Source of the DNA: Nitrospina sp.
GTDB taxonomy: Bacteria > Nitrospinota > Nitrospinia > Nitrospinales > JACRGP01
Direction: 5' to 3'
NCBI GenBank assembly: GCA_024648695.1
Contig: JACAVV010000017.1
Span: 1-64,000 of the forward strand
Length of the DNA: 64,000 nucleotides
The position numbers and the translations under genes are program-made. The number at the start of each line of letters is the position of its first letter. The first letter of the stretch is position 1. The notes under the pieces are model-generated. The model did no database searches, was not told where the DNA came from, and saw nothing but the letters and a program-made list of their open reading frames with translations. Below are positions 46,401 to 53,900 of the stretch, one piece after another.

Positions 46401-49400
46401 GCCGATGGCGATGGCGATCTGGATGCCTTTGTGGTGAACGGTTCGCCCAACCGATTGTACATGAACCTGAAACAAGGCACCGATCCACATGTGATTTTGG
46501 TAACGAACGGTCCGAGCGGCAGTCCGAATCCGGTTTCATCTGGCGGGACAGTGAACTTGACGGTGTCAGCAGAGGATTCTCTGGAACACGATTTAAGTTA
46601 TGCCTGGACTTCGGATTGTAGCGCCTTGGGTAATGACAACGGCAGTTTCGATGATACGTCCAATCAATTCTCGAACTGGACGGCTCCCGCCAACGAAACA
46701 GACATCACACAAAGCTGTATGGTCTCGGTGACGGTGACTGATGGTCAGGGTCCCACGAAGACAGTGCACTTCGATCAGAAAGTGAGTCCCGCTTCATTAG
46801 GCTTGATCTTTATCGACAGCGGCCAGAACCTGGGCTTGTCGATCAGCAACGCCACAGCGTTGGGAGATATAGACGGTGACGGCGATCTGGATGCTTTTGT
46901 TGCCAACACGCTGATCAGTAACGTAGGTGCCAACACGGTGTGGTTGAACGATGGCGACGGCGATTTTAGTGATAGCGGTCAGGCTTTGGGCAATCTGGAC
47001 AGCCGTGACGTGGCTTTAGGCGATTCGGACAATGACAGTACGGTGGATTTCGCCTTCGTTGCAAATGCGTCTCCCAATAAAGTGTATGGCAATGACGGAT
47101 CGGGGACCTTCAGTGAAACGCAAAGTCTGGGGGATGAGGCGAGTAACGCAATCTCCTTAGGCGATGTGGACGGGGATACGGACCTTGATGTTTTCGTCGC
47201 CAATAGTGGAGCCAACACGGTTTGGCTTAATAATGGAAGCGACAGTTTCAGTGACAGCAATCAAGAGTTAGGAGAAGGCATCAGCCTGGATGTGGCCCTG
47301 GGCGATGTGGATGATGATGGCGATTTGGATGCCTTCATCGCCAATGCAGGAGCGAACATAGTCTGGCTGAATAATGGCAGTGGAACTTTTACGGATAGTG
47401 GTCAGGAGTTGGGGACCTCATCCAGTAAAAGCGTGGTGCTGGAAGATTTCGACGGTGACGGCGATCTGGATGTGTTTGTAGGCAACTCCGGTCCGGATAA
47501 GGTATGGCTGAACGACGGTGCAGGTAACTTTACAGACAGCCTGCAACTGCTGGGGACCACGTCAACGGGAGAAGTCGTGGCAGGCAAGATCAACGCCGAC
47601 GACATCGTGGACGTGTTTGCTACCAGCGATCAGTTCCGGGAATTCAGCACGGTGTGGCTGGGTAACGGAGACGGAACGTTCATAGCGAGCGAACGCGGCG
47701 TGGGCGACCAGGCCAGTAACGGCGTGGCCCTGGGCGATGTGGATGATGATGGCGATCTGGATGCCTTCATTGCCAACGGCATTTTCTCGCGTGCGAACAA
47801 GTTATGGTTTAACATCAGCGGGGATGTGGACCCGGAATTCGTTGTGATCACCGGCGGTCCGAGCGGCTCCCCGAATCCCATAGCTTCTGAAGGTATCGTT
47901 GCGATGACGGTTCAGGCGCTGGATGAAGATGGCAACGATGACAATCTGACTTACAGTTGGAGCGGTTTCTGTGCAACGATACCCGGTGACGGCAGTTTCA
48001 ACAATGCATTGATTCAAAGTCCGACCTGGACGTCGCCGGAGAACAATTCGGCGAGCCAGGCCGAATGCCGGATAGAGGTGACTGTACAGAACGACACGGG
48101 ACAGGTGGCGACGGGATTCTTCACCCAGTTGGTGTTGCCAGCTGTTGAGATCTCTCCTGTGATCGGCCCTATCTCTGACGAGTTGACACAACCGAACCTT
48201 GTGTACGTGGGTCCTCTGCCGAAAGTAACAGGTACGGCACCGATCACATTCAGCTTTGATGACAGCTTCGCTCCGCCCAATGGAATGACGATTAATACCA
48301 CCACGGGACAAGTGACCTGGGACGCTCCGGATCCGGATGGTACCCAGATTCAGATCGTGATCCGCGCGACCAACAATGAAGGTTTCGATACCGAATCGTG
48401 GATCCTGACGGTGACCTCGGATGTGATCGCCCCGGTTATCATCACGCCATTACTTCTGGGTTTGAATCCATCTCCAGACAGTCTCGATACAACGGCAGAC
48501 ATTGAGGGTTTGCCGGTAACGACGGTGAAAACCCTTCCCGACGTTCCCTATGAAGGACCGATCCTGGAGTTCACCGGTGTGAAACCCGTGACCTGGAAGC
48601 TTATTAGTGGCCCGTTTGGCATGACCATTGATGAAACCACAGGCGTGGTTTCCTGGCCGCAACCTGTACTGACCGGATCCGGTGGGGGCGTTCAGGGAGT
48701 GGACGGCACGGTGACCGTGGAAGCGAGCAATAGTGAAGGGTCCGACCGGGTCACCTGGACGATTGAGGTGACGTCCAATATCGATACCTTGGTCATGTCC
48801 ACGATTCCCGATGGAACGATCGAATCGGGAGAAGACTATTCAGCCAGTTCCAATATACTGGAAGGCGCGCAACCTTTCGATTGTTTCATGAGTCAGGCTC
48901 CCTCCGGCATGACGGCGGATTTTATAAAGAGCCTTGGTTTTAACGGAGGTTGTTTTGTAACCTGGATCAACCCCACGCTGGGAGCCGAAGCCAATCCCAA
49001 TCAATTGAACGCCAGCGACGCGGCGAGTAATCAGGGAGACACCTCATGGAGCCTTACGGTAAGCGGAGCCACAGCACCATCCTTAAATACCGTCTCCGAC
49101 CAGAACATCGATGAAGGCATTCCCTACACGGAAGCCTTGTCCCTGAGTGCGGGAACCCTGCCTGTGAACTGGGTACTGGAACAAAATCCTGCCGGTGTGT
49201 TGATCGACAACGAACAGGGGATCGTTACCTGGGCCACCCCTGTAGAAGGGACTCACACCGTCCGCGTGCGTGCAGAAAACAAAAGCGACAACAGCTTGTC
49301 CGATTCTGAAGAATGGAAGCTGACAGTGGGGGATCTTCCCAAAACCACCACCCCGGTTGAGCATGTTTTGATCGTGACTCAGCCGCCACGCGGCTTTCCT

Positions 49401-50558
49401 AACCCGGCGCCTTCCGGAGGAACGGTAGGGGTCAAAGTGGTAGCTAAAGACAGTTTCAATCATGCCATCGCATATAGCTGGAGCGCCAGTTGTCCCACAT
49501 TGACTGAATCAGGAAGCTTTGCCAAAGCGAATGCTAAAGAGACCACATGGACCGCACCCGTAATCACCACCGGACCCGTATCCTGCACCCTGACCGCGAC
49601 CGTAGACGACGGGCAAGGCAATCCCCCCATATCCGCACAGTATAAACAAGGCATCACCGCACCAGGTGCGGAACCGGTGTTAAGCCTCAATCAACCGGAG
49701 TTCAAGCCTGCGTGTTTCACGAAGTTTTGTAACCAGTCCAAAACGCAGTTTTCCATCACCAACAACACCGCCATCGTTATGGAGATTGTGGTGAGATCGA
49801 GCCAGAGTTGGTTGAACATCGATCAGAACGTAATCAAAACCGATCATGTGCCCGAGCTGGATATACCCGTGAGCCATGACGTGGCCTTGCCTCAGGTAAG
49901 TGAAGTGCCCGTGACTCTGGATCCCGGCCAGACCGCCACCTTCACCGCACAGGTGAACACGGACATCGCCGCATTAGACGAAGGTGCGGAAGAAGCAGTC
50001 ATTACCTTTGAAGACAGTGAGGGCAATCCTTTAGCCACGTTTGACATCTTACTGACTGTTCTAGCCGATCCGTTCGCCATCCCAAGATCGCAGAGAGTGA
50101 TCTCGCCCTATTGGCAAGCCGATGGAGCAACATATACTTTTATCGCCGTGAGCCACCCGGGACTGCAAGAGATCGCCGCAAATGTGGGGGTGGTAATCAA
50201 CGCGGTGCAATCCGATCTGGCCCCGTTTGGAGCACCGGTCGAGTTCACTGTATCAGCGAACAGCACGAAGAGGGTATTCATCGTAGCGACCAACAATCCG
50301 GTGATAAACGAAAGCACCATTCCCGATGGGGCATTTATCGTTGGAACCACGTCAGGCAAACACGGCCAGCTTGTCATCGGACCCAAAGCCACCGACCCTA
50401 CGACTGATACAGGAAGCGGCTATCCCGACATCACCATGCTGAACTTCTGGGGAGCGGTCGTCGTCCAGGCTACCAGCACCGGCTTTGCCATGGAGTTCAT
50501 TGGCGATACGCATGATTCCGGCGCAGTGAATTTACCGGTAGCGAGTGGAGTGAATTGA
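34452..50558 (+). CDS. giant mosaic surface protein (5368 residues)
   Basis: A signal peptide (about 15-36, ending AQA) is followed by a repetitive right-handed beta-helix-like region (about 40-410) like haemagglutinin or two-partner-secretion exoproteins. Then come 12 FG-GAP-like units with a GTC-x3-C motif (414-1300), a second beta-helix-like region (1313-1620), 15 Calx-beta units each ending near HTYTINDDD (1622-3320), three GGPF/BACON-like units (3323-3660), and VCBS/FG-GAP calcium-loop repeats DVDGDGDLDAF (3663-4007, 4117-4457). Cysteine-paired Ig-like units (about 4010, 4460 and 4966) and putative-Ig units (4567-4963) follow, with a C-terminal module of about 295 residues shared with the next gene. 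Acidic D/N loops imply extensive Ca2+ binding. Likely an adhesin or cell-surface fibre. Export route unknown: no TpsB or type I secretion genes are nearby. Confidence 0.85.
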   Translation: MSSQGDKFLRGCNRIFYLIFLVLLVWMVLILPAQANSMGPEFRSGEGSLQRISDTLWILKQDSNDLVLEFSSFELEAEHTLQIEPASSSATTHIKFSDNDPIEINGTITTTGNLKLSATKIRHKGKLIASGGSIELSADSVVLDGGGVDVSHESQPGGTIKIDAKRWVSLGGRVNASGSIGGRVEVGTGGLNIAGSVLAMGSDGPGGSIDLKVRLKSWENTSAYLDVSGTTGGSIRHITDQQITTSGKYLALGEDGIGGHIDITAPALKFLSTQINASGQTGGGQIRLGGELQGGKNLDIDELPNAELLAMTDGTRITADTLGLEGSGGTIIVWSERKTTVLGTLSARPGKDSGKGGFVETSSTDRLRFAGKTFTGRGDRSGEFLMDPKNGTIDDSSVINQQAIIIGDGYDSLNIGSQTLTDIDQFGYSLSLDGLRLAVGANFDGGSGGTCTTKCGAVYLYTFTDNSFGRGSLQAIIGDGYTGDKNINLTLENNDEFGRSVSLDGTRLAVGAIGEDGSSGTCKSECGAVYLYTFTDTEFSNNGSATDGTGALQAIIGDGYTGGKNVNLTLVNGDRFGQSVSLDGPRLAVGAHGDDGSSGTCTGSCGAVYLYTFTDLAFSNNGDATDGTGALQAIIGDGYTGGKNVSVTLENADQIGISVSLDGTRLAIGAPGDDGSNGTCTSDCGAVYLYTFTDSAFTGGDLKAVIGDGYNIRSKDINITLGNNDAFGTSVSLDNTRLAIGARWDDGSSGTCTSDCGGVYLYTFTDLEFSNDGNATDGSGALQAIIGDGYTGGKNVGITLDNSDFFGNSVSLDGMRLAIGARGDDGSNGTCTISCGAVYLYTFTDKVFSGGGLEFIIGDGYTGGKNVSVTLDNSDLFGTSVSLDGTRLAVGVRGDDGSSGTCTGSCGAVYLYTFTNASFGSGTLEAIIGDGYTGGKNVSVTLGTSDFFGNSVSLDGTRLAVGAFTDDGSSGTCTDDCGAVYLYTFTDMEFSNNGSATDGTGALQAIIGDGYTGGKNINLSLNNDDFFGQSLSLDGTRLAVGALRDDGSSGTCTGDCGAVYLYTFTDTAFSNNGNATDGTGALQAIIGDGYSGGKNISLTLDNSDQFGTSVSLDGTRLAVGAIRDGGSSGTCTSNCGAVYLYTFTDTAFSNNGNATDGTGALQAIIGDGYTGGKNVSLTLDNSDQFGISVSLDGTRLAVGADLDDGSSGTCTLQCGAVYLYTFTDTAFSNNGNATDGTGALQAIIGDGYTGGKNVNLTLEDSDQFGSSVSLDGLILSVGARLEDGSNGNCTSACGTAFLYQFGDTNFSPPDNSVDEFIFAERAGLNLTLSSRTLEDLLSIPNNVTLQVNNDLTVSSAVTVDNSSGSGGDLTLQAGRSILLNANITTDNGDLSLIANELLVNGVQDAHRDPGDAVFTMQSGTTIDTGSGSLDIELRDGTGKTNTGCGDITLETIQAGAVTVDLACNASSLNVNKPISGTTIDLYSDDDIVFAADGDITASGAVTVTADSDANSDAGSGGALTMANGTEINAGSSTVTLSADENVILDSVLTNTSDFPAVNINSTSGSILDVGTIGTNVTATNSGFAASTGIDLGASGNFIEGNVFVLDFSGVTGSDFFNNTGTDVEFDAATSNGSESTTAVNLGVSLDQVNGTTTVDYAVTGGTATGSGTDYTLADGTLTFTPGDTSENIAVTINNDTLDEVNQTIEVTLSNPSNADLGTNTVHTYTINDNDGEPTVAFDANSSNASESTTAVNLPVSLSTASGKTITVDYDVTGGSATGSGTDYTFASGTLTFNPLDTSENIAITVVNDILDEVNETIQVTLSSPSNATLGTNTVHTYTINDNDSAPSVAFNAISSNASESTTIVNLPVSLSAVSGKTVTVQYNVTGGNATGSGTDFTLTSGSLTFVAGDTSENVTITVNNDALDESNETIEVTLSSPSNATLGSNTIHTYTLNDDDSQPTVAFDAISSNASESITGVNLPVSLSAASGKTVTVQYSVTGGSATGSGTDFTLASGTLTFNPLDTTVNIAITANNDALDESNETIEVTLSSPSNATLGTNTVHTYTINDDDGAPTVAFDATTSNASESTTGVNLPVSLSVASGKTVTVQYTVTGGNASGSGTDFILVNGTLTFNPLDSSENIVFTVINDALDEIDETIQVTLSSPSNATLGTNTIHTYTINDDDGAPTVDFDATSSNGSEVLTSVNLAVSLSTASGNTVTVQYAVSGGTATANGTDYSLSSGTLTFTPGDTSENVAITVSNDALDENNETIEVTLSSPSNATLGSNTIHTYTINDDDSAPTVAFNASSSNASESVTSANLSASLSTASSKTVTVEYSVTSGSATGGGTDYTLLGSGTLTFSAGDTLENVGLTIINDSLDENNETVSVTLSNPVNATLSVPSQHIYTINDDDSPPTVAFDAIASNQGESVSSVNLPVSLSTQSSKTVTVGYSVTGGTATGSGTDYTLSSGTLTFSSGDTSENINITVINDSLDEVNETVVVTLSSPSNASLGTNTVHTYTINDDDGAPTVAFTAISSNASESVTSVNIPVSLSNQSSQTITVDYSVTGGNATGSGTDYTLTNGTLTFVPNDTSENIAFTVVNDILDEVNETVEVTLSNPSNVTLGTNTVHTYTINDEDSPPTVAFDSGSSNASESTTSVNLAVSLSTQSSKTVTVDYAVTAGNATGSGTDYTLLGSGTLTFSSGDTSENVGLTINNDTLDEVNETVTITLSNPANASLTVPEAHTYTINDDDSAPSVAFDATASNGNESVTSINLAVSLSASSAKTATVQYAVTGGTATGSGTDYTLASGTLTFVPGDTSENITVSVINDALDESNETVVLTLSNPSNASLGTNTTHTYTINDDDGSPTVSFELSESNAGEEFSPAELTVNLSNVSSQEITVDYVATVNGTAEDGVDFSFQEQIQTMIFSAGDTSKDILIDITDDDIGEPNETIEVTLQNPNNADLGTITTHTYTIVDNDSVPEVSFDSANSSGDESSTTVNIPVSLRNNLEDLTTSGNTIEVTYFIGGTATSDGDFTDSNSGTLTFDPGDSTKNIELTVIDDGTVEDDETIVVTLLAPPANLAQLGDSIVHTYTIENNDVPTVAFDATSSSGVESVGAVQIPVSLSESFQGQAQVNYTVVGGTATGSGTDFTLANGTLTFSPGTTTQNIILTVVDDSTEELDETIIIALSGPVKATLGTNTVHTFTIEDDDFQTVGFDVASSSGKESVSPATFTVELASASIRTVEVDYTVTAGTATAVDDYTLANGTLTFDPGETSMSFDASIVDDALDEGDEAFVITLSNPVDGIPGISQHTHTIIDDDGLTLNVDPLARLSFSGPVGTGPYVPTPQSYTLKNRGKSTISYSVSSAQTWSQLSDTSGSLEPGTDALVDITINAGQANGFPVGLSSSEITFTNTTNSEGNTERFMDLLVANQDGSIAVFPESDSFSLGPLSGPFSPESFIYTIINTGGSEFDYTITNSEEWVEIEVDGEVLKNLDTAADIADPHPPLLPGESRTFTIRLTDDADVLGLGLHTNTVTFQNTTNGNGSTSRDVNLLVDPLVITPQSELSASGEEGGPFFPAGLSYTLTNEGVTPVSYEVTNTEDWVTIEEATGTLDPGENAMVHVSIDAQANTLIPGAFSDTVVFTNTTTSGVFNKSVFITVLSETSDVSFQDSGQRLGDAFSLGLDLGDSDNDGQVDFAFVANGSSQPNAVWLNDGFGNLSDSGQTLGSATSRDVALGDVDGDGDLDAFVVNDGANKVWLNDGSETFSSGSSLGDSNSHAVQLADLNGDTHLDAFVANTGQNKVWLNNGNNTGTFTLGQSLGSSTSRGVSLLDVDGDGDVDAFVANGNNEPNKVWLNDGTGSFVDSQQSLGSFNSQDVAMSDLNGDGHSDAFVVNGFANGLDQPDKVWLNDGLGNFSGSGLNLGTSDSKAVALGELDDNSSTDAFVGNLDEPDLVWLNDASGLGLFSQSGQGLGNTFSNDVKLGDADGDGDLDAFVVNGSPNRLYMNLKQGTDPHVILVTNGPSGSPNPVSSGGTVNLTVSAEDSLEHDLSYAWTSDCSALGNDNGSFDDTSNQFSNWTAPANETDITQSCMVSVTVTDGQGPTKTVHFDQKVSPASLGLIFIDSGQNLGLSISNATALGDIDGDGDLDAFVANTLISNVGANTVWLNDGDGDFSDSGQALGNLDSRDVALGDSDNDSTVDFAFVANASPNKVYGNDGSGTFSETQSLGDEASNAISLGDVDGDTDLDVFVANSGANTVWLNNGSDSFSDSNQELGEGISLDVALGDVDDDGDLDAFIANAGANIVWLNNGSGTFTDSGQELGTSSSKSVVLEDFDGDGDLDVFVGNSGPDKVWLNDGAGNFTDSLQLLGTTSTGEVVAGKINADDIVDVFATSDQFREFSTVWLGNGDGTFIASERGVGDQASNGVALGDVDDDGDLDAFIANGIFSRANKLWFNISGDVDPEFVVITGGPSGSPNPIASEGIVAMTVQALDEDGNDDNLTYSWSGFCATIPGDGSFNNALIQSPTWTSPENNSASQAECRIEVTVQNDTGQVATGFFTQLVLPAVEISPVIGPISDELTQPNLVYVGPLPKVTGTAPITFSFDDSFAPPNGMTINTTTGQVTWDAPDPDGTQIQIVIRATNNEGFDTESWILTVTSDVIAPVIITPLLLGLNPSPDSLDTTADIEGLPVTTVKTLPDVPYEGPILEFTGVKPVTWKLISGPFGMTIDETTGVVSWPQPVLTGSGGGVQGVDGTVTVEASNSEGSDRVTWTIEVTSNIDTLVMSTIPDGTIESGEDYSASSNILEGAQPFDCFMSQAPSGMTADFIKSLGFNGGCFVTWINPTLGAEANPNQLNASDAASNQGDTSWSLTVSGATAPSLNTVSDQNIDEGIPYTEALSLSAGTLPVNWVLEQNPAGVLIDNEQGIVTWATPVEGTHTVRVRAENKSDNSLSDSEEWKLTVGDLPKTTTPVEHVLIVTQPPRGFPNPAPSGGTVGVKVVAKDSFNHAIAYSWSASCPTLTESGSFAKANAKETTWTAPVITTGPVSCTLTATVDDGQGNPPISAQYKQGITAPGAEPVLSLNQPEFKPACFTKFCNQSKTQFSITNNTAIVMEIVVRSSQSWLNIDQNVIKTDHVPELDIPVSHDVALPQVSEVPVTLDPGQTATFTAQVNTDIAALDEGAEEAVITFEDSEGNPLATFDILLTVLADPFAIPRSQRVISPYWQADGATYTFIAVSHPGLQEIAANVGVVINAVQSDLAPFGAPVEFTVSANSTKRVFIVATNNPVINESTIPDGAFIVGTTSGKHGQLVIGPKATDPTTDTGSGYPDITMLNFWGAVVVQATSTGFAMEFIGDTHDSGAVNLPVASGVN
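35690..38350 (+). repeat. 12 tandem FG-GAP-like repeats in the giant protein gene
   Basis: Units of about 200-240 bases each carry FGxSVSLDGTRLAVGA, a GTC-x3-CGAVYLYTFTD segment and an AIIGDGYTGGKN linker. DNA identity between neighbouring units is very high in the linker, e.g. around 37911-37980 and 38161-38210. Integrin-type FG-GAP units fold into blades of a beta propeller, and 12 units would suit one or two propellers. The CxxxC pair should make an extra disulfide in each unit. Confidence 0.88.
39316..44412 (+). repeat. 15 tandem Calx-beta repeats in the giant protein gene
   Basis: Units of about 330 bases each encode roughly 110 residues: VAFDAxSSNxSESxTxVNLxVSL, a GTLTFxPGDTSENI segment, then LDExNETxxVTLSxPSNAxLGTNTVHTYTINDDD. 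Calx-beta domains are Ca2+-binding immunoglobulin-like folds. The first 11 are very alike; units 12-15 are more divergent and their codons look GC-richer. Confidence 0.88.
45430..47820 (+). repeat. two blocks of VCBS/FG-GAP calcium-loop repeats
   Basis: Repeats of about 50-60 residues with GDVDGDGDLDAFVVNxGxNKVWLNDG occur at about 45440-46470 and 46800-47820, separated by one cysteine-paired Ig-like unit. The DxDxDxDxD loop is a standard Ca2+-binding element of VCBS-type propeller blades. Confidence 0.8.
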
Positions 50559-50949
50559 TTCTGGAAACTCATACTTCATAATCCCGATATTTCAAGCAGA
50601 AAAGCAAAAAATTTAGCCCAAAATGTCATTGTATTTAAAGGGCTTTCCAACTCTTTGAAAAATTAGTACTCAGGTACTATAGACGATCTCCATAAAAAGG
50701 AGTAATGTTTCATATGGTTAAACCAAATTTTAACGTTTGCTTTTACCAAAAAATTCTGAAATAAAAATTGAAATGATTATTTGCAAAAAATTTATTTAAA
50801 GGCCATTCCTGATTCATTGAAAAATACTCCCGGACCTGTTTTATTGAGTTATGCAAACAGTTTGGTTTGGTAAGTTCAAGTTTTTTTAAAAAACTTTAAT
50901 GCTGGCAAACCATGGTTGAACTCTGAAGTTCGATCAACTTTGGGAAATA
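50559..50949. other. intergenic region between the two giant genes
   Basis: About 390 AT-rich bases without an open gene. Two short segments, 50635-50680 and 50798-50840, look like degenerate copies of one another (AAAGG..., then TTGAAAAAT with ACTC and GG). No terminator hairpin after the first gene is evident, so cotranscription of the two giant genes is possible. Confidence 0.4.
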
Positions 50950-53900
50950 GTGAAAATGAAAATTGGTGTTTTAAAGTTAGGCTTTAATTCCCACCCTTTC
51001 TTGGGTTGCGTTATAAAAGGGCTTTTGCGGTTTAATGTGCTTGGGTTTTTCATTTTACTTTTTCTTCCCACCGTCTCCGAGGCGGCATTAGAGGTATACC
51101 ACAGTACTCAATATTATGGCACCATCACCAGTTCAAGGGGAGGTCCTTTTACTCCCGTCCCGTATCAATTGGAAAATACAGGTGGCTCTTCTCTGGACTG
51201 GTTGGTTTCTTCATCTCAAACCTGGGTGGACATTGAGGATGAATCGGGAAACACATCAGGCACATTAGCCGCCGGAGATGTGTTGGAAATGGTTGCCTTA
51301 TTTAATACTGAAGCTGAATCCCTGGGGCTTGGCACTCATACCTCAACCCTTACTTTTTCGGATACTACCAATGGTACCGATGAAGAAATCACCTTGAATC
51401 TAGAACTTATTGAAATCGGGAGTCTCAAGGTATATCGCAACCTGAGTACTGCTACGGAGCGTGAAGGCGGCCCCTATTCCCCGGACTCCATATTTTTAGA
51501 AAATACTACCTCCGTTTCAGTCGATTGGGAAGTAACCATTTTTGATAACTGGATTGATGTGGAAGGTAGCGGGGGAAACTCATCTGGAACCCTCCCGTCA
51601 GGAGCCGTTAAGGAACTGACTCTAAGTGTTAATTCCAATGCGGATGCTTTTGGTTCGGGGTCGGTAAACGAGGCCACCTTTTTTATTACGGACAATTCCC
51701 ATACAGCTATTACGGAGCTCACCAAAACCTTAACCATTGGGGATGGTTTTTTACAAACAAGTGGATCCCTGGACACGGTTACCGGTTCCGCAGGAGGGCC
51801 TTTCCGGTTTCCTAAAACTCTTTATATTGAAAACACCGGCAATGGATCGCTTGACTGGGAAATTTCGTCCACTGACACCTGGTTTGGCGCAGAGGGTTCT
51901 GACGGTAATTCTTCCGGTACTTTGGGAATTGGTGAAGCCAAGGTAATCACCGCTTTTTTTAATGAAGATGCTAATGGCTTCAGTGCTGGAACCTATACAG
52001 GTACATTAACCATCACAGATTCCACTAATAATGTTGATATTTTCAAAACAGTAACCTTGACTATCAATCCCGGAGTATTGGAAGTAGAGTCTTCAGACAC
52101 CACCATCACGTCAGTTGGAAATGAAGGAGGCCCTTTCAGCGTTCGAGAGCAAAGTTATACTTTAAAAAATGCTGGGGAAGATTCTTTTGACTGGCAGGTA
52201 GACGTCGACCAAACCTGGGTTACCGTGGAGACTCCGGCAAGCGCGGTCAGTGGAACTTTGGCTCCGGGTGAATTGCAAGAGATTGTCATTTCCCTAAATA
52301 GTGTAGCTGATTCCTTAAGTCCTGGCACCCATACCGCGACCATCGATATTGAAGATACCACCAATAGCAATACCATTAGTCGAACCTTTTCTTTAACCGT
52401 GGATTCCGGCGCATTCTCGGGAATCGGGAATGGTGTCCTTCAAGTGGATCAATTTGGTAATTTTAATACTACCCTTACCGCAACTGGAAATTATGGGGGA
52501 CCATTTTCGCCTATTTCCAGAATGTATACCCTGACCAATATTGGAGGGCAGTCACTTGACTGGACCGCCACCATTCCTGAAAGTTGGGTTTTCCTGGATC
52601 AAACCAGCGGCACCTTGGAACCCGGAGAACAAACTGTTGTAAAGGCAACCTTTAATAATAACGCCAATATTCTACAAGCTGGATTTCATAACAGTGAAAT
52701 CGAGTTTAAGGATGCAACCAACAATTTAAGTGCTGGCGTATACACGCAAAGCATTAACATTAGTAGCGGGTTATTAAATTTTAATAATAATAATCTTTAT
52801 TCTACCGCGAGTCAGGGAAAACCTTTTATAGATGGAACTCTATTTCGTAAATTAACCAATACTGGGGGAAGTCCACTCGACTGGACGGGGTCCAGCTCAG
52901 TAAATTGGATCACGGTAACACCTAATAGTGGAACCCTGCAACCGGGTGAATCCTTATACGTTAAAGAAACTCTGAACAGCAATGCCGAAAGTCTTGCGCC
53001 TTCAATTAATTCTTATACGGGAGACCTGACCTATACCAACACAACCAATGACTATGGGTCATGGACAATAATTAACGCAGTTAGGCTTGTGGTGAGGGAG
53101 GGAACATTATTAGTTGATAATCTGCACTTGAAAAGTTGGGTTGAGGGAAATCAGGGGGGACCCTTTAAACCTTTTAATAGTACACTTTTGACTTTATTTC
53201 GCAAACTAACCAATACCGGGGGCTATCCACTCGACTGGGCAATATCCAGTTCGGTCAACTGGATAACGGTAACACCTGGTAATGGAACCTTGCAATCGGG
53301 AGAAACCATTTATGTAAAAGAAACCGTTAACAGTAATGCGGAGAGTTTAGGTCCTTCAACTGGTTATAAAGGAAACCTTAGGTATACCAACACAACCAAT
53401 GATAAGTACCCAACAGAAACTAATAACGCGTTTAACCTTAATGTGAACCCAGGAAAATTGTCAGTAGTTAACCCCAATCCAAATGCTTATGCCACTGGCC
53501 CCCCGGGGGGACCCTTTAAACCGTGGGGAGGCCTTATGACGAACTATCGTGAATTGACCAATACCGGGGGCAGTATCATCGACTGGGCCGCCTCCAGCCC
53601 AGTAGATTGGGTTATGGTTACACCTAAAAGTGGGACTTTGCAACCGGGAGAAACCATATTTGTTAAGGAAGCCCTGAACAAAAACAATGCTGATGGTTTA
53701 GGACCCCATTATTGGCATACAGGCAATTTGAAATATTTCAATACAACCAATGATTCCGGGTCGAGATTAATTGGAAACGGATCTAACTTTTGGGCGTATA
53801 ACCTTTTTGTGACAGGGACGGAAGCATCCGGTGAATTAACCTCAATTTCAACAAATGTGATAGATGTATCCGGTCCGGGAGGTGGGCCTTTTGATATTAA

